From assembly GCA_015233015.1 (NCBI GenBank), contig JADFYO010000026.1:1-44735 (forward strand): 44,735 nt of DNA, given 5' to 3'. Positions 1 to 7,039 of this stretch are shown here, piece by piece; position 1 is the stretch's first letter, and every line of letters begins with the position of its first letter. The position numbers and the translations under genes were made by a program. A model generated the notes under the pieces. It was given only the letters and a program-made list of their open reading frames with translations. It searched no databases and was not told the DNA's origin. The stretch is from Nitrospirota bacterium (GTDB taxonomy: Bacteria; Nitrospirota; Thermodesulfovibrionia; Thermodesulfovibrionales; Magnetobacteriaceae).

Positions 1-93
1 TTCTATAACCATCAGAGAACTCAGGCTCGGCTCGGATTCCTATCCCCAGCCACTTATGAAAAACAGTTCTATGAAAAAAGGGCTGCGGCATAA
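1..93 (+). CDS. IS3-family transposase OrfB, C-terminal end (partial at window edge)
   Basis: The frame opens at base 1 and encodes 30 residues ending KQFYEKRAAA before TAA. They include the FYNHQRTQARLGFLSP motif typical of the OrfB integrase C-terminus in IS3-family elements. The peptide differs from the 27561-28502 transposase at only a few positions (F for Y, T for A, F for L), so the two copies are close but not identical. Only the C-terminus is visible, so whether the gene is intact outside the window cannot be judged. Confidence 0.8.
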   Translation, partial: FYNHQRTQARLGFLSPATYEKQFYEKRAAA

Positions 94-120
94 ATGAATT
101 GGTGTCCACTATTGACATCA
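1..120 (+). mobile_element. Right end of an IS3-family insertion sequence (cut by window edge)
   Basis: The first 120 bases match the 3' end of the IS3-family copy at 27534-28560, in opposite orientation. The transposase C-terminus, the short spacer and the terminal repeat reading GTGTCCACTATTGACATCA are shared. Similarity to the second copy stops after base 120, which marks the likely element end. The rest of the element lies to the left of the window. Confidence 0.8.
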
Positions 121-214
121 CACCTCATACAGTCTATCATGCCTGAACTGCAAAGACAAACAGGATGATAAGTTCTTACTGGTTAAAAATCCTATAAAAA
201 TGGTATAACAATAC

Positions 215-1243
215 ATGGCCGGCATAGAGAAATCTTACGATATACTCGGCGTTAAACCTGGTGCCCCCTCTGAGGAAGTTAAACAGGCGTATCGGGATTC
301 TATAAAGGTATGGCACCCTGACAGATTCACCCACGAGGACGAACGCTTTAGAAAGAAGGCTGAGGGGAAAACAAAAGAAATCAACCTGGCATATAGTAAA
401 ATCCTTGAATACCTGAAAGACCAGCCTTTAATACACTCTGGCGGTGCGTCAGACAATTACTCAGAACGGGAAGAGGCAAAACCGAACCCCGATAAACACT
501 CGGAAACCCGTAACCCCGAATATAATAAAGCCGGCGAACAACAGGCACATCAAAAGAAAAACGAATTCGCACAACGTACTTTTACCTGGGCTGATGGAAC
601 TACATACACCGGCGAGTTTAAAAATGATATGCCAAACGGGCAAGGGAATTTGACATACACAGATGGAACGACATATGCGGGGGAAGTTAACAATGGCATT
701 CCAGACGGCCAGGGGATTTTAATTTACAATAGTGGATGGAAGTATGCAGGGGAATTTAACAATGGCATACCAGACGGGCAAGGAACTTTATATTACCCAA
801 ATGGGACGACATATGTTGGGCAGTGGAAAGATGGGAAAAAGAACGGGCAAGGGACTTTCACTCACCCTAATGGAATGACCTATGCCGGGCAATGGAAAGA
901 CAATACAAAGAACGGGCAGGGAACTCTGACCTACCCAAATGGAACGGCATACACCGGAAACTGGGAGTTTGATGCCAGAAACGGGCATGGAACATTGGCA
1001 TACCCTGACGGCACTAAGTATGTTGGACAGTGGAAGGATAACATGCAAGACGGGCAAGGGACTTTCTCTTACCCCGACGGGACAACATATGCCGGAGAGT
1101 GGAAAGACGATAAAAAGAACGGGCAAGGGACTTTGGCGTTTCCTAATGGAAGGAAGTTCACGGGGAATTGGAAAGATGATAAAATGTCTGAGAAACATAG
1201 GTCAGTCGTAATTCTGCATTCAGAGGCATTCAGCGGGAAGTAA
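215..1243 (+). CDS. J-domain protein with nine MORN repeats
   Basis: Encodes 342 residues. Residues 1-70 form a J domain with the HPD motif at 34-36 (KVWHPDRF), the element that stimulates DnaK ATPase. Residues 71-120 are a polar, charged linker. Residues 122 to about 328 are nine head-to-tail MORN repeats of 23 residues (pattern YPNGTTYxGQWKDGKKNGQG). There is no signal peptide or membrane segment, so a cytoplasmic protein is expected. By inference, the MORN array binds a membrane surface or partner and the J domain recruits Hsp70 there. J-MORN fusions have no well-defined bacterial role that I know of. The ribosome binding site is weak, but ATG 215 is the only start that keeps the whole J domain. 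It lies just after an IS3 remnant. Confidence 0.85.
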   Translation: MAGIEKSYDILGVKPGAPSEEVKQAYRDSIKVWHPDRFTHEDERFRKKAEGKTKEINLAYSKILEYLKDQPLIHSGGASDNYSEREEAKPNPDKHSETRNPEYNKAGEQQAHQKKNEFAQRTFTWADGTTYTGEFKNDMPNGQGNLTYTDGTTYAGEVNNGIPDGQGILIYNSGWKYAGEFNNGIPDGQGTLYYPNGTTYVGQWKDGKKNGQGTFTHPNGMTYAGQWKDNTKNGQGTLTYPNGTAYTGNWEFDARNGHGTLAYPDGTKYVGQWKDNMQDGQGTFSYPDGTTYAGEWKDDKKNGQGTLAFPNGRKFTGNWKDDKMSEKHRSVVILHSEAFSGK

Positions 1244-1573
1244 AACGGCACAACCGCCTTACCTCCTGCTTCAGTATTCTACCTTATTGGGTTGTCCACG
1301 AAATCGGGGCAAGCGCATTTTCAGCTTTGGGATAGGTAATTTCCCCATTATATATTAAATAACCTGTATAGAATACTGCCTTTCACCTATTGTTAATAAA
1401 ATTCATTCATGTGATAATTAATCACTAAGGATTGCATTAGTAAGGAGTTGTTACCTGCCAACAATACATGTTATAAGGCCATTTGGTGGAAAATCATCTC
1501 CTCTTACACATGTATTTCTTAGAGCATCATTCTTTGAGTGATGTACCGTAAATGCATAGTATGGGAGAGACCA

Positions 1574-3133
1574 ATGTCAAAAATAAATTTAAGTCGTAGA
1601 TTGCACTTGATTGCGAGGCATTTGAGAGAATTACTATTGTTCTCGATGATCCTTGTGATTGGCAGTATCGGGATCGCATCAGCAGGCGGTCAGGAAGCAG
1701 CCTCCACCAGCAAACCAGATTTAATTGGTATTCAGAGAACTGGAACCAGCTATACGGCAGTCCAGGTGGTATCAGGAACATCGGGTTATACTCAACAGTC
1801 GTTGAGCCAAACAACGCCTCTTATAAATTCAGGGAGCAGCAATCCAAGCCAATGGATCTTTTTCATGGGTGACTATGATAAAGATGGTATCCCTGATTTA
1901 ATTGGTGTACAGAGAGAAAATACTGGAACCGGTTATACGGAAGTCCACGTGTTATCAGGGGCATCGGGTTATACTCAATGGTTAGTGAACGTGGCTACGC
2001 CTATGGGAAAAACAGGCAGCAGCACCAATGGTCAATGGCTATATTTTCTGGCTGACTATAACAAAGATGGTGTGCCTGATTTAATTGCTATAAATAGAGA
2101 AAATACGGGATCCGGTTATACGGAAATCCACGTATTATCAGGGGCATCGGGTTATACTCAATGGTCATTGCATGCAGCTACACCTATTGCAAAATCAGGC
2201 AGCAGCAATGCAGGCGAATGGCTCTTTTTTATGGCTGACTACGATGGAGATGGTATCCCTGATTTAATTGGTGTCCAGAGAGAAAATACTTCATCCGGTA
2301 ATACGGAAGTATACGTGTTATCAGGAGCATCGGGTTATACTCAATGGTTATTGCATGCAACTACACCTATTGCAAAATCAGGCAGCAGCAATGCAGGCGA
2401 ATGGCTCTTTTATGTCGCTGACTATGATGGAGATGGTAAACCTGATTTAATTGGTGTCCAGAGAGAAAATACTGGAACCGGTTATACGGAAGTCCACGTG
2501 TTATCAGGGGCATCGGGTTACACTACATGGTTAGTGAATAACGCTACGCCTATTGCAAAATCAGGCAGCAGCAACGCAGGCCAATGGCTCTTTTATGTGG
2601 CTGACTACAATGGAGATGGTAAACCTGATTTAATTGGTGTCCAGAGAGAAAATACTGGAACCGGTTATACGGAAGTCCACGTGTTATCAGGGGCATCGGG
2701 TTACACTACATGGTTAGTGAATACGGCTACGCCTCTTGCAAAATCAGGCAGCAGCAATGCAGGCGAATTTGCATTCTGTGTGAACTATAAATGTATTCCT
2801 AATCAAGATGCATATAACAAGCTTACTGTAAACGCAAATAATACGACTACCGCTAATGGTACGGTAACAAGCAGTTCTGTTTTGGCAAACTACGCTAGTT
2901 CAATAAGATGTAGTGGTGCAACCTGTAGCGCAATGTTCCCTATCGATGACACTGTTACCCTGACAGAAACACCATCTGTATACAGTTCAACGTTTGGAGG
3001 TTGGTCAGGAGCTAACACGACAAACGGCAACACCTGTATGGTAAAAATGTCCACTGCAAAGAGCGTAACCGCTACTTTTAACTTAGGCTTTGAAAAGCCA
3101 TTGCTTGACAGTGCCATGGGAGTTGCAGAGTAA
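1574..3133 (+). CDS. Secreted FG-GAP/VCBS-like repeat protein with C-terminal InlB-like domain
   Basis: I prefer ATG 1574 (MSKINLSRR) because GGGAGAG sits just upstream; an earlier GTG at 1538 is less likely. A signal peptide follows, with a hydrophobic core (LLLFSMILVIGSIGIA) and an ASA-type cleavage region. The mature part has six near-identical 61-residue units (PDLIGVQRENTGTGYTEV...), and five of their junctions carry a DxDxDG-type calcium loop (DYDGDGKPD). This is the pattern of FG-GAP/VCBS beta-propeller blades. The C-terminus (TPSVYSSTFGGWSG, STAKSVTATF) resembles divergent InlB B-repeats. It is probably an exported surface or adhesive protein; the ligand is unknown. No sortase or other anchor motif is seen. 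Confidence 0.8.
   Translation: MSKINLSRRLHLIARHLRELLLFSMILVIGSIGIASAGGQEAASTSKPDLIGIQRTGTSYTAVQVVSGTSGYTQQSLSQTTPLINSGSSNPSQWIFFMGDYDKDGIPDLIGVQRENTGTGYTEVHVLSGASGYTQWLVNVATPMGKTGSSTNGQWLYFLADYNKDGVPDLIAINRENTGSGYTEIHVLSGASGYTQWSLHAATPIAKSGSSNAGEWLFFMADYDGDGIPDLIGVQRENTSSGNTEVYVLSGASGYTQWLLHATTPIAKSGSSNAGEWLFYVADYDGDGKPDLIGVQRENTGTGYTEVHVLSGASGYTTWLVNNATPIAKSGSSNAGQWLFYVADYNGDGKPDLIGVQRENTGTGYTEVHVLSGASGYTTWLVNTATPLAKSGSSNAGEFAFCVNYKCIPNQDAYNKLTVNANNTTTANGTVTSSSVLANYASSIRCSGATCSAMFPIDDTVTLTETPSVYSSTFGGWSGANTTNGNTCMVKMSTAKSVTATFNLGFEKPLLDSAMGVAE
1715..2770 (+). repeat. Tandem 183-bp in-frame repeats inside the FG-GAP-like gene
   Basis: Six units of 183 bp (61 codons) follow one another. The last two units are nearly identical at nucleotide level, while the first is diverged and lacks the calcium loop. 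The period was measured between the GATTTAATTGG words at 2444 and 2627. Confidence 0.85.
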
Positions 3134-3192
3134 ACTCTGAAGCAACCGTGCCTGACGCACCAGAGATAGTACAGTAAAGTTTCACGAACATT

Positions 3193-3238
3193 AATGAGAC
3201 TCCCAGCTGCTTCCGGCGGGGAGTCTCATTCAATTTTT
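3193..3238 (+). terminator. Rho-independent terminator after the FG-GAP-like gene
   Basis: AATGAGACTCCC (3193-3204) pairs perfectly with GGGAGTCTCATT (3219-3230), giving a 12-bp stem. It is followed by CAATTTTT. It sits 60 bases after the stop codon at 3133. Confidence 0.85.
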
Positions 3239-3276
3239 AAAGAACAGATGCCCATAAGATTGTCTGGTTAAAGCCA

Positions 3277-3372
3277 TTACATCGTCTCCACTTTTACGGC
3301 ACAGACTTTGTACTCCGGCGTACCGGCGATTGAATCGCGCTTTTCAGAAGTAAGTGCGTTGGTCAAGGCTCG
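3277..3372 (-). pseudogene. C-terminal remnant of a molybdopterin oxidoreductase (FdhA-like)
   Basis: Directly after the TGA of the upstream activator gene, and in the same frame, 31 codons read RALTNALTSEKRDSIAG followed by TPEYKVCAVKVETM and a stop. This is the hallmark tail of formate dehydrogenase/molybdopterin oxidoreductase large subunits; the intact fdhA in this window ends in a similar [25 protein letters not shown]-type sequence. No start codon or upstream domain exists, so it is a decayed gene end left by deletion or recombination. Assignment rests on motif similarity seen by eye. Confidence 0.65.
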
Positions 3373-4110
3373 TCAATAAAGCGCGGCTCCTAATGCGGCA
3401 AGCATATCGGGGGATTCATTTACGAATATTTCCTTCTGAAAAGAATCCTCGAGCATAGTAATCAGACATTGATTTTTTGCGCATCCTCCGGCAAAAACGA
3501 TGTCCTCATTTACTTCAATCCGCTTTGACAGGGCGATAACCTTTTGAGCAATCGATAAGTGGAGAGAGCGGGAAATCTGTTCCCGCCCTACACCCTTATT
3601 TATCAGGCTGACTACCTCTGATTCGGCAAACACCGTGCACATGCTGTTTATGGTGATATTGCTGTCATTATGTCCCGCGTAATCCAGCCCGAAATCGCTT
3701 ATGTCGTAATCGAGTGCCTTTGCCATTATTTCCATAAATCTTCCCGTACCGGCGGCGCATCTGTCGTTCATCTCAAATGCCCGGACGCCACCGCCGCCTC
3801 TTAAACTTATAACCTTTGAGTCCTGTCCTCCTATATCGATGACGGTGCGGCAGCGGGGGAAAATCTCTTTAGCCCCTCTGGCCACCGCCTTTATCTCAGT
3901 TATAGTTTTCGTGTCGTCCCACACTTCCATCAGGTGTCTGCCGTATCCGGTTGCCGTGAGCTTGTCGGGTTTATCAAAATTAATTAACTGCTTACACACT
4001 GATAGCGGGTTATGGCCGGTCTCCATTTTATAGAAAGACATCGTATCGTTATCGTTTAATACGACATACTTTACAAATCTGGAGCCGATATCGATGCCGC
4101 CTCTTTTCAA
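3373..4110 (-). CDS. ATP-dependent activator of double-cubane-cluster protein (BadF/BcrA/HgdC/YjiL family ATPase)
   Basis: Encodes 245 residues, full length for the acyl-CoA dehydratase activator family. The ASKHA-fold ATP motifs are present: GIDIGSRFVKYVV at the N-terminus and VIDIGGQDSKVISL in the middle. The two cysteines expected to hold a [4Fe-4S] cluster across the dimer lie in NDRCAAGTGRF and NSMCTVFAESE. FAGGCAKN follows near the C-terminus. Family members couple ATP hydrolysis to low-potential electron transfer into a partner iron-sulfur protein, here the gene just upstream. The start is TTG, placed immediately after the TAA of the partner gene, so the two are translationally coupled. 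No earlier in-frame start is possible, and the GIDIG strand is needed for the fold. Confidence 0.88.
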   Translation of the reverse strand: MKRGGIDIGSRFVKYVVLNDNDTMSFYKMETGHNPLSVCKQLINFDKPDKLTATGYGRHLMEVWDDTKTITEIKAVARGAKEIFPRCRTVIDIGGQDSKVISLRGGGGVRAFEMNDRCAAGTGRFMEIMAKALDYDISDFGLDYAGHNDSNITINSMCTVFAESEVVSLINKGVGREQISRSLHLSIAQKVIALSKRIEVNEDIVFAGGCAKNQCLITMLEDSFQKEIFVNESPDMLAALGAALY

Positions 4111-5394
4111 TTACACTCCCTTTATCATTTCAAGAAACGCCTCGACACGGGTCTTTAACTGTCCCATATCCTCTAACGAATAGTCGGTTTCAATACGCAA
4201 AAACGGTATGTCCTTTTCCTTCAGCGAGTTCTGCACCTTATATGATTCCATCATATAAACGGTACAAAACTGTAAAGCATAGTGGATAACGCCGTCAGCC
4301 TTCAATTTTCCCGCCATACTTGTGATATTGTCGAGACGCTCGTCGTTCGGTGTAAAACACGCGCAGTCTATCGTTAAATATCTTTCGGCTATCATTTCGA
4401 GGGCCTGCTCAACTGAATCAAATTTGTCATCGAGAAGCGTCCTGTAGTTTCTCTCACCGACACATGCCTCTTCGCCAACTACTACCGCTCCGGATGTCTC
4501 GATAACGGCATGTAATTTCCAGTTTGGAATAGCCATAGGAGACCCTGCTATCATTAACCTCGGCGCCCCTGCGGTGGCAACGCCCTTACCGTCTTTTACC
4601 CGCAGCTCAAGTTCGTCGCACAAATCGTTTAGTTGTGCGGTGAAGCGAATGGGGTCGTCAAAGAAGGAGATCTGGTTTATCAGGAGCGCGTCCAAGCCCG
4701 ATATAGGGGCAGGGTCGTTGCCCCTCAGTCTTGACAGTCTTTGCAGAGCGGCTCTTTTTTTGTTTACAACCCTGACGGCCTCTCTTAATTTCTCCAGTGT
4801 AATCTTTTTTGAGGCAACCTCCTGAAGTTTTTCGGCGAATTGCCTTATTTCCTGTTTCCACAGCCGCATGTCGCTGCCGGTCTTTTTATTTGGGACTTCC
4901 ATGACATAGACTTTGCCGGTTATTTTGTCAAAGGCCTCATACGCCTTCTTTTTGCCGTCACAGGTGGTCTCTCCCACTATGAGGTCAGTCGTCTCGACGT
5001 ACGGACAAATGCCGCTTAATTTAAACCCGATAAAAGACTTAATCAACGCGCATGTGTTTCGCGGTATAAGTGTCTCTGCGCTGTCACTTCCTACATCTGC
5101 GCCGGAACAAAGCCCGATACATACGCCGTCAACCGCGAGTATAAGCTCCTCGGGGACAAAGATACAGAATGTGCCTATTATCTTTTTGCCCTGTTCTTTG
5201 GCCTTAATCAATTCCTCGATTCTCAGGCCATGCACCTCGGATATGACAAAATCGAAATATGACATTCCCTTTGGGCGGTCTTTTTGTGACAGATATATGT
5301 TTTTATAGGCGTCGGTTAAAACTGAAAGTAATCCGTTGTGGGCGTTGATGTTTAGTCCGAGTTTCTTCCACATCTCAGTGTAGTCCTTTGACAT
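4111..5394 (-). CDS. Double-cubane-cluster protein, YjiM-like (2-hydroxyacyl-CoA dehydratase subunit D family)
   Basis: Encodes 427 residues. Sequence features match the YjiM/DCCP branch of the HgdB/FldB/BcrC superfamily: GTFCIFVPEEL, PRNTCALIK, ICPYVETTDLIVGETTCDGKKK in the first half, then GEEACVGER, DCACFTPNDERLD and LQFCTVYMMES. The conserved cysteines are present. Unlike true dehydratases it is paired with only an activator and no second subunit, as in characterised double-cubane-cluster proteins, which are homodimers with an [8Fe-9S] cluster that reduce small molecules such as acetylene in vitro. The physiological substrate is unknown. Start ATG 5394 has GGAGGA seven bases upstream. A long structured leader precedes it. 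The alternative is a genuine 2-hydroxyacyl-CoA dehydratase subunit, less likely without a partner. Confidence 0.85.
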   Translation of the reverse strand: MSKDYTEMWKKLGLNINAHNGLLSVLTDAYKNIYLSQKDRPKGMSYFDFVISEVHGLRIEELIKAKEQGKKIIGTFCIFVPEELILAVDGVCIGLCSGADVGSDSAETLIPRNTCALIKSFIGFKLSGICPYVETTDLIVGETTCDGKKKAYEAFDKITGKVYVMEVPNKKTGSDMRLWKQEIRQFAEKLQEVASKKITLEKLREAVRVVNKKRAALQRLSRLRGNDPAPISGLDALLINQISFFDDPIRFTAQLNDLCDELELRVKDGKGVATAGAPRLMIAGSPMAIPNWKLHAVIETSGAVVVGEEACVGERNYRTLLDDKFDSVEQALEMIAERYLTIDCACFTPNDERLDNITSMAGKLKADGVIHYALQFCTVYMMESYKVQNSLKEKDIPFLRIETDYSLEDMGQLKTRVEAFLEMIKGV

Positions 5395-5403
5395 AAATCC
5401 TCC

Positions 5404-5467
5404 GCGTTACTCATTTTTTTACGCACGGCAAGGCCGTACGAGAGAAACATCGGTCTTTGCTTAACGC
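5404..5467 (-). promoter_or_regulatory. Structured leader segment just before the double-cubane gene
   Basis: On the minus strand GCGTTA (5467-5462) pairs with TAACGC (5409-5404). It encloses an 8-bp hairpin CGTACGGC-CTT-GCCGTGCG (5440-5422) followed by a run of A. The outer stem ends a few bases before the GGAGGA ribosome binding site, so opening or closing it could affect translation. I recognise no riboswitch family. Confidence 0.4.
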
Positions 5468-5527
5468 TGAGGAATGACTTCAGGAAAGATTGTGTGAGCT
5501 TAAACAATCAACTAACGGTTGAGCATG

Positions 5528-5635
5528 AAAAAAAAGTCCCCTCAGCTGGTTAACCTCGACCAGGTTTTTTGGCGATGTTCAGCCAAAACCGCTTTTTATG
5601 ACGCCGCGCGTTAAGGCGGCTACAGAGACTTTTTT
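5528..5635 (-). ncRNA. Unassigned four-way-junction RNA candidate with U-tract, 5' leader of double-cubane operon
   Basis: A closing helix of nine pairs joins AAAAAAGTC and GACTTTTTT (5635-5627 with 5538-5530, minus strand). It encloses three hairpins: 5-bp stem at 5620-5603, 7-bp stem GGC/GCC plus A-U pairs at 5588-5567, and 5-bp stem CTGGT/ACCAG at 5563-5546. Each hairpin has an 8-base loop. On the minus strand the structure ends in GGGGAC followed by eight U. A TATAAT box lies about 30 bases upstream. It could be a terminator-controlled cis element or a free small RNA. The plus-strand reading also folds. I match it to no known family. Confidence 0.45.
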
Positions 5636-5664
5636 AATCACAATTTATACCCTCGCTTAACGCT

Positions 5665-5673
5665 ATTATAGCA
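5665..5673 (-). promoter_or_regulatory. Extended -10 promoter for the double-cubane leader
   Basis: The minus strand reads TGCTATAATAGCG, an exact TATAAT (5670-5665) with the TGn extension. No good -35 box is seen at 16-18 bases, as is common for extended -10 promoters. Transcription would start near 5658, about 23 bases before the structured leader and 264 bases before the gene. Confidence 0.55.
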
Positions 5674-5849
5674 AAATTTATTACATTAAGTGTATTGCAT
5701 CACAAAATGCAGAAAAAGGATTAAATGGACTAAAGACGAAGGGGGATAATCCCCCTTCACCCCTGTTCTCGCACACGCTTTATCTGATGAATTTAGGCTG
5801 CCGCCCGTTGGCGGCTTCGGCACTCCAGCTAAAGACTGCGTCACCGTCA

Positions 5850-6022
5850 TCACAGAATTTTCAGGAAATCGTCGACATTTAATCCGGCATTTCGTATCAA
5901 GGCTCTTAGTGTACCAATAGAGAGTTCCTTATGTTGCAGAATAGACAGGTTGACCCTCATACCCTCTTTAATCATTACAACATGACTGCCTATTTGCCCG
6001 ATATATTTGCCAATTTACTCAT
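5850..6022 (-). pseudogene. hicA: Broken hicA toxin gene
   Basis: An ATG at 6022, four bases after the hicB stop, starts MSKLANISGK and then hits a stop in the same frame. Two frames over, the rest of a HicA protein continues: GSHVVMIKEGMRVNLSI, then QHKELSIGTLRALIRNAGL and NVDDFLKIL to a stop at 5850. HicA toxins are normally about 60-80 residues, and the middle part, including the usual helix before the catalytic GSHV histidine, is missing. The total length of 173 bases is not a multiple of three. This is an internal deletion with frameshift, so no active toxin is expected. Confidence 0.8.
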
Positions 6023-6026
6023 GTGG

Positions 6027-6242
6027 CTATACGGCTACTATTATCTCTTTACATTCATTGTTCCATTGAGCGGCAGAATGGGTTTTTTGATTTTCAGCCC
6101 ATAACCATGCCGTGATCGCTTCCTTAATGTTCTCTATGGCCTCTTCCTCGGTTTTACCCTGAGAAACACAGCCAGGCAGCGCCGGTACCTCAGCGACGTA
6201 CCAGCCATCTTCGGAGTGTTCTATTTTGACATTAAAAAGCAT
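6027..6242 (-). CDS. hicB: HicB-family antitoxin (short, partial RNase H fold)
   Basis: Encodes 71 residues with the HicB_lk pattern: FNVKIEHSEDGWYVAEVPALPGC, VSQGKTEEEAIENIKEAI and a short tail. It lacks a C-terminal DNA-binding helix-turn-helix, as in the short class. It normally binds and neutralises HicA, an mRNA interferase. Here the adjacent hicA is frameshifted, so this antitoxin is orphaned. The order hicB-hicA is the reverse of the classical order but common. ATG 6242 has AGAGGA upstream, and a good promoter lies just before it. Confidence 0.85.
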   Translation of the reverse strand: MLFNVKIEHSEDGWYVAEVPALPGCVSQGKTEEEAIENIKEAITAWLWAENQKTHSAAQWNNECKEIIVAV

Positions 6243-6262
6243 TGAGCTATCCTCTGAGAGTT

Positions 6263-6292
6263 ATTATACATGAATTGCATGATTAATCTCAA
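6263..6292 (-). promoter_or_regulatory. Promoter of hicB
   Basis: The minus strand carries TTGAGA (6292-6287), an 18-base spacer and TATAAT (6268-6263), 20 bases before the hicB start. The spacer holds an imperfect palindrome around ATGCAATTCAT, a plausible site for autoregulation. Confidence 0.55.
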
Positions 6293-6369
6293 ATGAGGGA
6301 ATTCCGGTAACACAATATCGGCCTTCAATGACCTTATACGAAGCTGCTGACAAATTAGTAATTTGCCAG

Positions 6370-6402
6370 ACATTAGACAGAAGAATCCTATTTGTCTAAT
6401 GT
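6370..6402. repeat. 10-bp perfect inverted repeat
   Basis: ACATTAGACA (6370-6379) and TGTCTAATGT (6393-6402) are exact complements around a 13-base loop. No U-tract follows on either strand. It lies upstream of the hicB promoter. The function is unknown; it could be a protein-binding site or a weak transcript end. Confidence 0.5.
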
Positions 6403-6493
6403 TGAAATAATCTTATAGCCTTTTCTCTCCAAAATACTTTTGCACATTGAACATAATGTAAATAGGGAGCGAAACAATCTATGCAGCGATGGG

Positions 6494-6526
6494 ATACATA
6501 CCCCACATATGATGTAGGGTATGTAT
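6494..6526. repeat. 10-bp inverted repeat after the small membrane ORF
   Basis: ATACATACCC (6494-6503) pairs with GGGTATGTAT (6517-6526). It lies just beyond the stop of the minus-strand ORF at 6529. It may act as a transcript end but lacks a U-tract. Apart from this and the repeat at 6370, I see nothing in 6293-6528. Confidence 0.4.
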
Positions 6527-6528
6527 TA

Positions 6529-6744
6529 TTAGAAATTCTTCCTTCCAGAAGGTATTTTTGTCGGGGCCTCGGCCTCTTGGCAGCAGTTTAGCACGACCGA
6601 ACTTTGGGGGACCATATTTTGTTCAACCACCCCCTTTATCAAGGATGTGAGTCCATGCACTTCTATGCACATAAACCCCATCAGCAATACAATTAACCCC
6701 GCGTTAATTGCTGCTGATTTTACTGAATTCGTTTGTTCTTTCAT
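6529..6744 (-). CDS. Possible small single-span membrane protein
   Basis: From ATG 6744 (MKEQTNSVKS) the frame gives 71 residues with one hydrophobic segment (AINAGLIVLLMGFMCIEVHGL), then a polar tail with adjacent cysteines (LNCCQE). A longer version starts at 6834. I recognise no family, the ribosome binding site is poor, and composition gives little support. It may be a real small membrane protein or chance. The rest of 6745-7004 shows nothing I can support. Confidence 0.3.
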   Translation of the reverse strand: MKEQTNSVKSAAINAGLIVLLMGFMCIEVHGLTSLIKGVVEQNMVPQSSVVLNCCQEAEAPTKIPSGRKNF

Positions 6745-7004
6745 GCTGCCATGCACACCTGGGTGCCAAGAGACCGGTAAATGCCCACGGGTGTACGGCT
6801 TTATTGTAATAGCAAACATCAAGAAAGTCAACAAGAAAAAAGATATACGCCATCAAAAAACACACTACATTCGTTTTTGAAGGAGAAAATGGAGGTAACT
6901 ACCTTTCCTTCAGAGCATATCCTAATAAACCAAACAAAACGAAGATACTTACTTTCTTGACCGCATTTTGGTATTACATATGATAACACCCTGCCGGTTT
7001 ATAT

Positions 7005-7029
7005 AAGGGAAGGGGGCGGCCCTTCCCTT
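7005..7029 (-). terminator. Hairpin terminator after fhs
   Basis: AAGGGAAGGG (7005-7014) pairs perfectly with CCCTTCCCTT (7020-7029) around a 5-base loop, 10 bases after the fhs stop. On the minus strand the stem is followed by ATATAAA rather than a pure U-tract. On the plus strand it is followed by GTTTTTCTCTTT, so it may work in either direction. Confidence 0.6.
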
Positions 7030-7039
7030 GTTTTTCTCT

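Noticed and set aside
788-1198. 136-codon minus-strand open frame
   Set aside because: It is the antisense of the MORN repeats; its apparent repeats are the mirror of the coding strand.
1715-2770. Regular direct repeats as a CRISPR array
   Set aside because: The 183-bp units are in frame and encode a signal-peptide repeat protein; there are no short repeats with unique spacers.
3373-3375. TGA at the end of the activator gene read as selenocysteine because the frame continues in a conserved tail
   Set aside because: The activator is already full length at the TGA, no GGTCT-type SECIS hairpin follows, and the tail belongs to an unrelated enzyme family.
5569-5606. Resemblance to a fluoride riboswitch (GGCGATG, GCC, AACCGC, ATGACGCC words on the plus strand)
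   Set aside because: The third stem needed between AACCGC and ATGACGCC is absent, the pseudoknot cannot be drawn, and no fluoride exporter follows on that strand.
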